Notes under the pieces: model-generated
Told to the model about the DNA's origin: nothing
Databases searched by the model: none
What the model saw: only the letters and a program-made list of their open reading frames with translations
In this document: positions 51,678 to 64,000 of the stretch, one piece after another
How positions within the stretch are numbered: position 1 is the stretch's first letter
Layout of the letters: each line of letters opens with the position of its first letter
Assembly (NCBI GenBank): GCA_029204225.1
Contig: CM055097.1
Span: 434,001-498,000, forward strand
Source: Diphasiastrum complanatum
Taxonomy: Eukaryota > Streptophyta > Lycopodiopsida > Lycopodiales > Lycopodiaceae
Direction: 5' to 3'
DNA length: 64,000 nt
Made by a program: the position numbers and the translations under genes

Positions 51678-54260
51678 TTACATACCATATGCTCTTGGCT
51701 TTGAAGGACTTAACCTTTTGGTTGATAGATATAAATATTTTCTTGTATATATCCATTAAGGAATGTTGTCGGGATGTCCATCTGATGAATGTCTAGATCC
51801 CTATAGCCAACAAGGTTCGAATAGATTGATGATTTACCACTAGACTGAAAGTGTCAATGTAATCTATCTCGTACACCTACTCATATTCTTTAACCACTAG
51901 TCAGAGCTTTCCATTTGGATATTGATCCATCTGGCTTGAGCTTCAATTTGAAGATTCATTTAGTGTCAATCGATTTTGTACCTTCAGGAGGATCAACAAG
52001 ACTCCATGTCTTGGTCTTCATCAATGAGTTATATATACTTAGTGTCCATGGCAGCTTTCCATTTCTCTGCATCTAACATTGACAATGCTTTTGCAACAGA
52101 GGCAGGTTCATCATGACTGATAAACGCCTGAGGGATGAATCGATCAAGTTGTTGTTGAGATGCAGGTTCCTGAGTAGGCGACTCTCTTGGGCATATGACA
52201 GGGATGTCTTCAGGTTGTGGTTGATGAACAATCATAGGTCCAGGCGTATCGATGGTGAATGGAGTTGTTGGGACAAACTCTTGCATTTGCTGCTTCTGCT
52301 TAGAATCATAGAACTTGTCTTCAAGGAAGACAATATCTCGGTTGACTGATATTTGACCAGTTTCAACGTCATAGATGTGATATGTTTTATGTGATGTTGA
52401 GTAACCAATGAAAATATTCTTACAGTTGACTGGATCTGGCTTTTTCCTCAGATCAGACAGTATTTGGGCATAGTAGAGACATCCAAAAACACGAAGGTGT
52501 TTCAAACTTAGTTTGTAACCATAGTAGGCTTCAAACGAAGTCTTAGAGTCAACTACCTTTGTACTAGAATAGTTTTCTAGATAGCATGTTGTAAATATTG
52601 CTTCAGTTCAAAATTTCTTGGGTAACTGAACATTTGACATCATGGATCGTGTTGCATCAAGAAATGTTTGATTCTTTCTTTTAGCTATTACATTCTGTTG
52701 TAGAGTGTAGCTAGCAGTGAACTGATGGTCCACGCCATATAAAGATAGGTAGTCCGCCATTTCATCAAACAAATACTCTCACCCAGAATCAGACCTCAGG
52801 GTCTTGATCATGTGACCAGTTTGAGTCTCAGCAAATTGTTTAAAATCTTTGATATAGTTGAATGCCTCAGATTTGTTCTTGATGAACATAATTCTGGTGA
52901 ATATGGAGAGGTCATCAATAAAAGTGATGAAATATAAAGCTTGACCCAAAGAGGGCACACTCATAGGACATAAATCACTATGGATTGATTCAAGAATAGA
53001 CTTAGCCCTTTTGGCTTGTAAGTTTGGGAAATCTTGTCCTAGCTTGTTTTCCTAGTAAGCACATTTCATAGATAGTCTGATTTCTTGTGGAGACAACATT
53101 AATTTTCATATCCTTGACCATACTATTATGATGCATATACAAGATAGACCTCATGTTTAAGTGTCCTAATATTTGATGCCATACATGAGCATCTGAATTA
53201 CTCAAAGAAAGTGCATAATCATGACTAAATTTTTTTTTTTCTGTGTGCAGAGAGGACTACATTCAAATTCTTGTCAAGAATGGTGCATCGACTAGAAGTA
53301 AACAAAGCTCTATAGTTGTGATCAGTGATCTTGCTTATAAACAATAAATTCTTTGTTAGTTCAGGTACATAGAGCACACCATCAAGCTGTCTAGTGATAC
53401 CATCTGGGAATTGAAGTCGAATAGAGCCTTGGCCTTTGACTTTGTGTGAGCTTTAGTCTCCGAAGAATATGTACTTTGATTTAGTTTGCTGTGAGATTCA
53501 AGAATAGGTTCTTGCAAGGAGTCATGTGTTGAAAAGCACTTGAATCTAGATACCATTTATAGGCATCTCTACATGGTTGATCTTGTACCATCAGTGCCTT
53601 TTCTTCTTCGTGGGAGTTTCTGAGAGAGTCAGAGCCTCCTTTTTGGTGATGTTGCATCTTTTTTTTCGCTTCATTATGCTTGAGAATCTTACAGTCTGTG
53701 ATGTCGTGATTGGTTCTCTTGCAATATTTACAAAAGAGTTTGGTCTTAGCAGATTGTTGTCGACTGTGTTGTTGTTGTTGTGTTGAATATGTTTGCTCAG
53801 CCTTTGTCTTCTTGTCCTTGATGTTCTTCTTCTTGGATTGTTTCTTATTGGAGTAGAAGGCCATTGTCTTGTTACTTGACACAAATAAGCTTTTTATCCT
53901 TACTTTTTCATGTAGTAGACTTGTTGTCAGCTTCTGGAGTGATAGCGCAGGAGCAATACTAGATTGTCATAGGAGTGAGGAAGACTAGCAAGAAGAGACC
54001 CAGTAGAATCTTCTTTCGAAATCGGCGAACCTATTGCAGCTAATTGATTCAACAACTGTTTGAACTCATTCAGATGATCACTGATTGAGGTACCTTCACT
54101 CATTTTGAGAGTAAGGACCTTCTTTCTCAGAAAGAGACGAGTCGATACATCTGATGTTTCATAAATGCTTGTCAAAATATCCAATGCTTCTTTCGAAGTG
54201 GAACAATTTGATACATGAGCTATCTGTATCTTTCAAATTTAAGGATACAATGGATGATGG
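51678..54260 (-). pseudogene. Element A gag to RT-start, inverted block (fossil)
   Basis: Minus-strand copia order runs from right to left. Gag (about 53927-54250) has 'LNEFKQLLNQLAAIGSP'. A CKYCKRTNHDITDC knuckle and the protease WYLDS block (about 53500-53760) follow. Pre-integrase (53002-53205) has 'WHQILGHLN'. Integrase core (about 52779-52964) and its C-terminal part with 'FIGYSTSHKTYHIYD' come next, then RT start (51690-52080). It breaks off exactly at the end of the B 3' LTR. Several breaks are present. Confidence 0.85.
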
Positions 54261-54601
54261 AATCATATTCCACTATAGCCTGAGAAACCCTATGTCATTC
54301 CCATCAGATTGATGTCAGAGCATGGTTTGGATGCACTAGACTCCTGAAATCAAAAGAACCTAAATAGGTTCATATTTTCAGAGCTAGTTTTTAACTGATT
54401 TGTGTACAATCTCTGTTCTTCGATCTTCATGGAAGGTCAACCTCAAAAATTCGATTGATCAATAAGTTCAAGGGAGATAATTTCCACATGTGGAAATTCA
54501 AGATGAGGATGATACTGATCGAAAAAGAGCTATGGGAATACGTTAATGGTTCAATAGCCAGACCGGCTGAAATAGAACTGCTACCCATATGGCAAAGCAC
54601 T
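54260..54601 (+). pseudogene. Element A LTR end, primer site and gag start (fossil)
   Basis: About 54265-54306 matches the last part of the A 3' LTR, ending CCCATCA. A degraded initiator-Met primer site follows at about 54309-54325. After a leader, plus-strand gag start reads 'NFHMWKFKMRMILIEKELWE'. It is in the opposite orientation to the gag middle just to its left. Confidence 0.65.
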
Positions 54602-54925
54602 TACAAGTTGGATCTCACCTACTACTGATGTTTTCACACATGTGAGCAGTCCTTAGCACGTGTGAGATCACTCCTATCCATGTGAAATAGCTTTTCCTAC
54701 CAATAAAATGATGCCAAGTGGCATATAGCTAGAAAACTAGATTTTGGCCATTTTAGCCACTAGATCTCAAATGAAATGGTATGTACAACCTATATGACTC
54801 ATCTAAATGATAAATGCATTTATTTGACACGTGGGAACAGGCTCCACACATGTCTTATGATGATATGTACTACTCATAATGGTATTCACAAGATATGATC
54901 AAGTTAGCTTTTGCCAATTTTAACA
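54602..54925 (-). repeat. Inverted first part of element B LTR
   Basis: It is the reverse complement of 50827 to about 51148, nearly identical. It ends TTAACA next to the A RT fragment. With the 5' LTR remainder at 46582 it accounts for one whole B LTR. Confidence 0.9.
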
Positions 54926-55840
54926 AGTAAATGGCAGAAGGCTCTTTATGGGCTCAAGCAAGCTCCTAGGGCCTGGTTTGAAAGAATTAATCACTTCTTG
55001 TTGCAGCACCAATTTACTTCTTGTTTTGCATATTCAAATGTGTATCTCAAGCATAAAGGCCCAAGCTATGTCATAATAGCACTATATGTTGATGATTCTT
55101 TAATCATCAGCAATTCTAATCAGTTATTACTTGAACAAAGTCTTTACTTTCACAAGAATTTGAAATGACTGATTTAGGCTCGGTTCACTACCTACTTGGT
55201 ATGGAGATCACCAGAGATCGGGCAAGCAAAAGGATCGCTATAAGCCAAGAAACCCATCTAACCAATGTACTTTGCAGATATGCATGGAGGACTGTAAACC
55301 GATAGATTCACCCATGGATCCAAGATCTAAACTATCAAAAGACATGTGCCCCAGAACCTTAGCAGAATAGAAAGAGATATGTAGACACCCTTAATAGTCA
55401 ATAATCGGATCAATAATGTATTCTATGATCTGCACTCGACCTGATCTTGCATATACGATAAGCACATTGTCACAATACATGTCCAATCCATACTTACAAC
55501 ATTGGAAGGCTCTTCAAAGAGTATCAAAGTACATTCAAGCTACAAAGTACAATGCTTTGTGCTATAATGGAAACACAGAAATTGCACTCACATTAGTCAC
55601 CTATTCAGATTCTGACTGGGCAGGAGACATTGATACCAGAAAATCCACATCTGGTTACGTCTGTTTCCTTGCAAGAGAACCCATCTCATGGAATAGTAGA
55701 AAACAAAAATGCATTTCTTTGTCCGCTATAGAATCTGAATATGTTGCAGCTACATCAGCATTGAAAGAGATTATTTGGCTCATAAGGTTACTACAGAATC
55801 TGCAATTTTCACAAATCAGTCCAATTGTACTCTAGTGCGA
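54926..55840 (+). pseudogene. Element A RT C-terminal part and RNase H (fossil)
   Basis: The plus strand has 'ALYGLKQAPRAWFERI' and the catalytic LYVDDSLIIS. The RNase H blocks 'MICTRPDLAYTISTLSQYMS', 'YSDSDWAGD' and 'SLSAIESEYVAA' follow. The purine tract before the 3' LTR lies at about 56070-56088. Confidence 0.88.
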
Positions 55841-56088
55841 CAATTAGAGCTGTATAGCTCTATCTTTGAACCCACAAACTGATTCTAGAACTAAACACTT
55901 AGAAGTTCGGTTTCATTTTCTTAGAGAGAAAGTTTAGAGTAAGGAAGTTGTACTATGTTATTGTCATACTAACAGTATGTTGGTTGACGTTTTGACAAAA
56001 CCCTTGTCAAGAGAGAAACATGCTACTTTGGTAAGTATGTTAAATCTCAATTCAGATTCAGATTCATAGTAGTAAGCTTAAGAGGTCG

Positions 56089-57107
<1,019 letters not shown>

Positions 57108-57659
57108 GTTTGGGCTATCGCGAATTGTAGGAGAGTATTCAAATACGAAATCATAACTCCATAATTACAAAGAGCATCAACGAAAGACTACAAGCGCTCT
57201 AGAGCTTATATTCACTGGGAGCTGTAACATCAAAAGAAAGTTCACAAGTATCGGACCGGCCAACGAATAAACAACAAGTCCACCAATGCCTTACAACCAT
57301 ACTTTATGGCAATGAAAATAAAAGCATGGCCGAGTCGGCAAGTGTAATCAAAACTATCAGTGTTGTAAAATCAGACACGAGTAAATGGTATAATGTACTT
57401 GCAAGCCAAAAGCGCGAGAAATAGCAGTAGACCAGCTCTAAAATGGGCCCAAATGTAAAAAGGGTCCCAAGTAGTTAAATATGAATTTAATGTAAAGTTT
57501 TTGTGCGACTCAAGTTGTTCTGGCACATGGTTTCGGGTCCATCAAACCCTAACCCTAGCTTTGCTTATATAAGGGCTTGTGACACATCACCCCAGTTAGA
57601 CAAAATGGGTTTTGTGAATTTTCATTGGTCCACATTTGCCCTATAACGTCTTTGATGTG
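57108..57659. other. No gene; TATA-like promoter remnant
   Basis: CTTATATAAGGGC near 57564 looks like an LTR or gene core promoter, but no partner LTR is identified. Confidence 0.35.
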
Positions 57660-59380
<1,721 letters not shown>

Positions 59381-59387
59381 CTCCTTC

Positions 59388-59840
59388 TATCCATCCCTGG
59401 ATAGTAGAAAAGCAATTCTAGAAATTAAACCATTAAGCAAAGGTAGAATAAGTTTGTGAGCTGTCCATCGTTGGACTATAAGCTACGAATACACATAACT
59501 GGTATGCTAAAATGCAAAGAGTTTCCATATATTTTTCTCATAGAAACATCCTTAGAGTCCATCGCTGGATTCCTAACATGTTTTCTCATAAGAGATGCTT
59601 CAAAAAGTGAGATGGAAGGCCTGTTGTCCATTGCAGGACTCCTCAAGTGTGTTACACCAAAGATTACTCTTACAAAGGAGAGAGAGGATAGGTTTTCCAT
59701 CGCTAGACTCTCCACCAAACTCTTACCACAAAATCCCCTCAAAAGAAGAATAGAAAGCATGTTGTCCATCGCTAGACAGCCCATCATTTGCTTCTTTCCA
59801 ATCATCAAAAGAATGCTATGAATTAAGTATACATCCAATG
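59388..59840. repeat. 69-bp tandem repeat array, open on both strands
   Basis: 'tccat(c/t)g(c/t)' blocks begin at 59558, 59627, 59696 and 59765, exactly 69 bp apart, with more decayed units at 59390 and 59464. The minus strand reads as a 124-codon frame with 23-residue units starting LAMDN, LAMEN, PAMDN and PAMDS. The plus strand is also open for 121 codons. The period is a multiple of three. I know no named family, so it is a minisatellite or a repeat-protein gene fragment. Confidence 0.65.
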
Positions 59841-59968
59841 AGCAGATCATGCTACCTTACAACACATAACGCTTACATAAAAGAGCTACAGTAATGGGCG
59901 AGAGAGATGAAGTAGATTACTTACTTGAAAGAGAACTTCCGTAGTAAGGAGTAGGGCGCATTCACAGT

Positions 59969-60239
59969 TGATGGGATGTAGAGTAATATATTGTTTATTT
60001 GGTACATACTAGGTTACTGACCTAATAGTGGTCAAAACCCTAATTTGGTGACCTAACCCTAAAGTTGGTTATCATCAATTTTGTATACCTTTTCATTCTT
60101 TGTTCTCTATTATCATAATGAGGAAAGTAGAGATTGTAAGGGCAATGCTCTGTCTTGTGTATTCTCACTGTCTGATTATGTTGTGATTGATGGTAGTAGG
60201 TGGTAAGATCCTAGTTGGATTGATCCATTGTTTGTAATA
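59969..60239 (+). mobile_element. Probable copia-type LTR ending at primer site
   Basis: Sequence from TGATGGGATG to the base before TGGTATCAGAGCC (60240-60252). The left edge is a guess from the TG start. The end lacks a clean CA. No second copy is seen in the window. Confidence 0.45.
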
Positions 60240-60252
60240 TGGTATCAGAGCC
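60240..60252 (+). other. Primer-binding site, initiator-Met tRNA type
   Basis: TGGTATCAGAGCC is a perfect copia-type primer site on the plus strand. The region to its right (60270-61250) is less AT-rich and holds host-like sequence rather than gag. Confidence 0.8.
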
Positions 60253-60403
60253 ATTGCTAATGGCTGCCATGCTACAATCCTTGTAGAAAAGAGAGGATGT
60301 GAAAGACTGGTTGTAGATTTGTGTTAGTATTTGCATGATTCTGTGAATGGTGGTAGATGCATTGTAAATGCATTATATAAGTCTTGTATGCACTGATCTG
60401 TAC

Positions 60404-60533
60404 GGATTTGAATGCCCATAGGCTTGATACAAGAACCAAAGAATCAAGAAATGCACTAAGCACTGTGAGGATTTGAATGCCCATAGGCTTGCTACAAGAA
60501 CCAAAGAATCAGAAAATGCACCAAGCAGTAGTG
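60404..60533. repeat. 65-bp tandem duplication
   Basis: 'ggatttgaatgcccataggcttg' and following bases occur at 60404 and 60469, nearly identical over 65 bp. Confidence 0.85.
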
Positions 60534-60639
60534 TTCGATTCAAAGGTCCCAGGCCTGAAGTCTGGATACGGGGACAAAACCACGAACATACGCAGTTGAT
60601 TTGCGTGCAACTTTCCACCAGAAGACAACAAGAAGTAGC

Positions 60640-60889
60640 GGTTCATCTTCAGTCGAGTTATTCATCACCCAGGCCTGGTGTTTAACTCCAGCAAAGCGAC
60701 CAAAAATCAGAGCAGTTGTGAGTGAAGATGCATTATGAAGCAGCAGCAGTCGCAATCCGGGTAGGAGGGCTGTGTGCACGGCCGTGTGCAGTTGTGAAGA
60801 GATAATAAATCCCAGATTTGGACTTCAACGTTTTTTAATCCAATTGCAATGTGCCTGCCATCGGGAGCCCAACCCACACTGGTGATGAA
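60640..60889 (-). pseudogene. WD40 fragment resembling plant CDC20/Fizzy
   Basis: The minus strand at 60809-60889 reads [17 protein letters not shown] then 'KNVEVQIWD', a near-perfect WD40 blade. It is most like the blade of plant CDC20, the anaphase-promoting-complex activator ([24 protein letters not shown]). Further left in another frame 'GVKHQAWVMNN' recalls the next CDC20 segment (H-Q-RV--L-WNNH). Frames shift and a stop lies just upstream of the blade, so it is not functional. No intron is evident. It lies antisense, about 560 bp after a retroelement primer site, which suggests gene capture or a processed pseudogene. Another WD40 protein cannot be excluded. Confidence 0.6.
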
Positions 60890-61934
60890 GCTTTTTTTTC
60901 ATCATTGATGTCTGCAGATGAAGCCCCTTTTTCATATTGATGTCTGCTTGAAGGTGAAGACGTGAAGGCCTCCATCGCTGTTCCAATCGGCTGTTGTAAT
61001 GTCTGCCACAGATGAGGCGGTGGAACTGATCCAGAGATGGCAGATTGAAGCGACCTGATGCGAGCCAGAATGAGCATCCTTCTATTCAAAGGGCAAGCAA
61101 CGATCGATGTATGAAAAAGAAGAAGCTTTCGTTCTTCTTGGCTGACACGTGAAAACACGTGAAGGAGAACGTTGGAGGCAAAACGAGAGTGACGGGACCA
61201 ACGGAGTTTCAGGTGCCCATGAAAATGCAAAGGTAATTTCTTTTTCAAAGTTTAACGGTCTCTTCTAAAAATTTGGGATTGGGTCCCTAAGGGCCACCCT
61301 TCAATCTTAGAACTGTCTCTTTGTGTCAAAAAATGTGGAGAACATAAAACAGAGGCTTAATTTTACGTGGACAGTCCAAATTTCCAATTTTTACCAAATT
61401 GAAATTCAACAAAAAAGAAAAAAAATCAAATTTTAACTTTCAATCTGGAACTTCCCAACTCCAAAGTTAAAAAATGACAGCACAGTAAAAACTGTCGACA
61501 ATTCATTGCGGGTCCTTCTGTCAATTTTAACTTATCTATCACCGGGAAATAGTTTAGACTTAGTGAAAACATTGTGATCAATTCTGACTGAATAAACTCA
61601 GTTTAATCAATTCACTAATCTAAACTGATTCCATAGATAACGAAAAATGACCGAAATTTTGATTTATCTGGAAAACTCAAAATTTGCTTTATTTTACGTA
61701 ATTCGAAAATTTTGACGAACGTACTGTTAGTAAAAAAGACAATCGAAATCAAAAAAATTGAAACATTGTCCGATTCCTAATTGTTACTAACCAAATGTCA
61801 AACTAGCATGCAAAGCACACTACATCAGTCACAAACGTCATTACGGAATTTTTTACGTAAACTTCAATTTTACGGAATTTGTCAGCCATTAACACATATT
61901 TGTGACCCAACTGTCAGAGCACATGCGTATGGCC
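60890..61934. other. No clear gene
   Basis: 60890-61250 keeps a 137-codon minus-strand open frame without a known motif, possibly more of the captured sequence. 61250-61934 is AT-rich with A-runs and nothing recognisable. Confidence 0.35.
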
Positions 61935-63160
61935 ACTCTTGTAAATCCATCATGCATGTCAGAATCACTCTGAGAATCAGCATGCAACTAATCCATGCAA
62001 AACAGTACTACAAATTAGGGAAATGACTAGCATGCAATCATAACAATTCCAAATTTTGCCAATTTTACTCACAAAACTGCAAAACTTCAGATGATCATAA
62101 CTTTGTCTACAGAACACCAAATTGGGTGTTGTAAAGCTCAGTACAGAGAAAGACCAAGTGAACAAGATGCTTGCCATGACAGCCTGCCACCTAGGCTTCA
62201 CACGTGCAAGATCAGAGCTACCAGAAATCTGTACTAGGACGCACTTCCACAAAAAGGAATTATGCAAAAACATGCAAACACCCATCCTAGCCCAAAATTG
62301 ATGCTACCAACAGTCTTAAACATCCAATTAGACTTCCATGAAGCATTCATATTGATCCTAAGATGCAGTATAGGCTGAGAACGAAGATTTCTTGATTTGT
62401 AGAAGTCAAAATAGCCTCAAACTTGATGGAGATGGTGCATAAGCCATCGGCCATCAATTCACAGGTCTAATAGCTTGCTGGAAAGGTAAAAAGGAATAGT
62501 AATCATGCTATAAATAATTCTAGAATGGTCTCCTTATGGATTTGGAGAGATCCGTCCCCAAAAATCACCAAAAATAATCATTTTTTGAACTTTTTTTGAC
62601 TTCCTACAAGTACAATTGCTGGATTCTTTTCTCTAACTTCAGGGAAAGCTTCAAAAGACTTTGGTACACCTCTTTACAAGCTCTACATGCTGTTTTACAG
62701 CCACCTACTATCCAACTTTATGAAAAAAAAAAAAAACAAGCAAAAATGATGATTTTTAGCTATTTTTCGATTTTTTTTTCATCACCATAAAGTGGAAACT
62801 CATGACATACAACTCTTTCTCTAACACATGCAAACCAATTTACAGAATTACTACCATCTAATTGATCCTATCTTGCTGAATTTTAGTTCTTACTATCTAT
62901 TTTGTGCCAAAAAGCATGAAAAACCAAGCAATTTTGACCAAAACATAGCCTAGAATCATAAATCATAGGAGGGAACCGACATGCATCATTAATGAACCCT
63001 AAAATGAAAGTACACTTGCTGAAAAATTCAGATCTACCAAATATTTGATCTACACAAAAAAAGCTCCAAAAAAGCAACACAAATTGGCCTTCAAGGACAA
63101 TTCTCCATATAATCACAAAAAATCCCAAGAGTAACGGATCTTAGCAATATGCAAATTGTA
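61935..63160. repeat. Dispersed ~1-kb repeat, copy 2
   Basis: It matches 39765-40805 in the same direction, with about 120 bp extra near 62910-63040. It carries an A-run near 62727 and T-runs near 62771. It is probably an Athila-like LTR portion. Confidence 0.7.
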
Positions 63161-63299
63161 ACTGGGATAGTACACCCACTTGCACACTTGCTATCAACCT
63201 TGGAAGAGAATTACCATGGATAATATTATAGAACTTATATAAAGTGTTACTAGAATATAATTAGCTTTTTTTTTTCTCACTCTTAAAATGTATCTAACT

Positions 63300-64000
63300 T
63301 GATGAAGAACATTCAAAACAGAAATGGAAAGATCATTCTTGAAGACTATCTTGATTGTGCCTTTGCCTTCAATGCGGATGGTGCTAGAGTCTTTGATGTA
63401 CTTGAACTGATCTCTGGTATAAGTTGCGTAATCAATAAACCATTCTCTTCGAGGTGTCATGTGTTGGATAGCGCCACTGTTGAGATACCAGTTGTCATAG
63501 TGTTGGGTACACCACTGTCGAGATACCAGTTTTCATAGTCTTCATTGCTACTATTGTTGTAAGCCATTAACAGTTTTGATGGTTTGTCATCATCAGAGAT
63601 TTGCTCCTTAAACTCCGTCGCATTGGTAGAGTTTGGCTATTGTTGCTGCTACTTCTTAGCCTCGTTGTAGATCTGAATGCGACAATCTTTGATGTCATGG
63701 TTAACTCTCTTACAGTATCTGCAGAAGAGTTTCTTTCTCGGTCCACCTCTTAGGTTGAGTCTTAGGCTTCTGTTGCTGCTATTTATGCACTTGATTCTTG
63801 ACCTTGAAGTTGTTTTTCTTCTTAGTGTATAGAGGCAAGGATTTGTCTTTGATGGACAGATCATTGGTCTATCTCCGCAACTCTTCTTGAAGAAGATGAC
63901 CAATGACCTTTTGAAGAGTCAAGTCAGGTTGAGTGGAGATCATCACAACAAAGTTCTCATAAGACTTTGGTAAAGAAGAAAGCAAGGTCACGACAACATC
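63300..64000 (-). mobile_element. Ty1/copia fossil, gag to protease, runs off the window
   Basis: On the minus strand, gag (63890-64000) has 'LLSSLPKSYENFVV' and 'LTLQKVIGHLLQEEL'. A CRYCKRVNHDIKDC knuckle (about 63665-63720) follows. A protease-type region (about 63300-63530) has 'IEGKGTIKIVF' and 'VLNVLHQV'. The knuckle is nearly that of the copies at 11.6 and 53.7 kb. The left end breaks off near 63300. It is broken, with several breaks, and the rest lies beyond the window. Confidence 0.8.

Noticed and set aside
59456-59850. A real repeat-protein gene on one strand
   Set aside because: Both strands are open, units are strongly diverged, and no start context or homology is seen. It is kept as a repeat and as a finding only.

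Overview
The window looks like intergenic DNA from a large, repeat-rich seed-plant genome. Nearly everything recognisable is plant-type LTR retrotransposon: Ty1/copia with an initiator-Met tRNA primer site, Ty3/gypsy chromovirus, and Ty3/gypsy of the Athila/Tat kind. Most copies are broken. There are also very long (GA)n tracts, MITE-like repeats and one tRNA-like retroposon. I cannot name the species. No bacterial, organellar or viral-genome signature is seen.

Layout. 1-2.4 kb: a short TRIM-like LTR with primer site, then one copy of an unclassified repeat split by a clean solo LTR (1054-2020). 2.4-5.1 kb: nothing recognised. 5.1-13.5 kb: a minus-strand gypsy fossil butted against a minus-strand copia fossil. 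13.5-19.3 kb: degraded DNA holding an RT-like scrap, a tRNA-like retroposon with perfect 14-bp target repeats (16569-16683), and the second copy of the unclassified repeat. 19.3-21.3 kb: the only long open reading frame that looks like a host gene (432 codons, no known domain), with a possible 5' leader intron. 21.3-24.8 kb: AT-rich, one copia scrap. 24.8-29.6 kb: a chromovirus with both LTRs, bounded on both sides by (GA)n. 29.6-45.6 kb: a patchwork of copia and gypsy fossils, two copies of a 375-bp MITE, a solo LTR inside a gypsy gag, a gene-like spliced fragment, and tandem duplications.

45.6-57.1 kb is the most informative block. A copia element (A) with roughly 1-kb LTRs and near-matching target repeats took in a non-autonomous LTR element (B, 851-bp LTRs). 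The interior was then rearranged by inversion, so that A's gag-to-RT half and most of B now lie flipped relative to the rest. About 20 bp of one B LTR are missing at the breakpoint. B carries no recognisable pol but has its own unrecognised open frames.

57.1-64.0 kb: a duplicated (GA)n-bearing unit; an array of exactly 69-bp repeats that stays open on both strands; a copia primer site followed by an antisense WD40 fragment resembling plant CDC20/Fizzy, probably a captured or retroposed host gene piece; a second copy of a 1-kb dispersed repeat; and the start of another minus-strand copia element that runs off the window.

There is no operon-like cooperation between genes here. The history is one of insertion upon insertion, with at most one live host gene.
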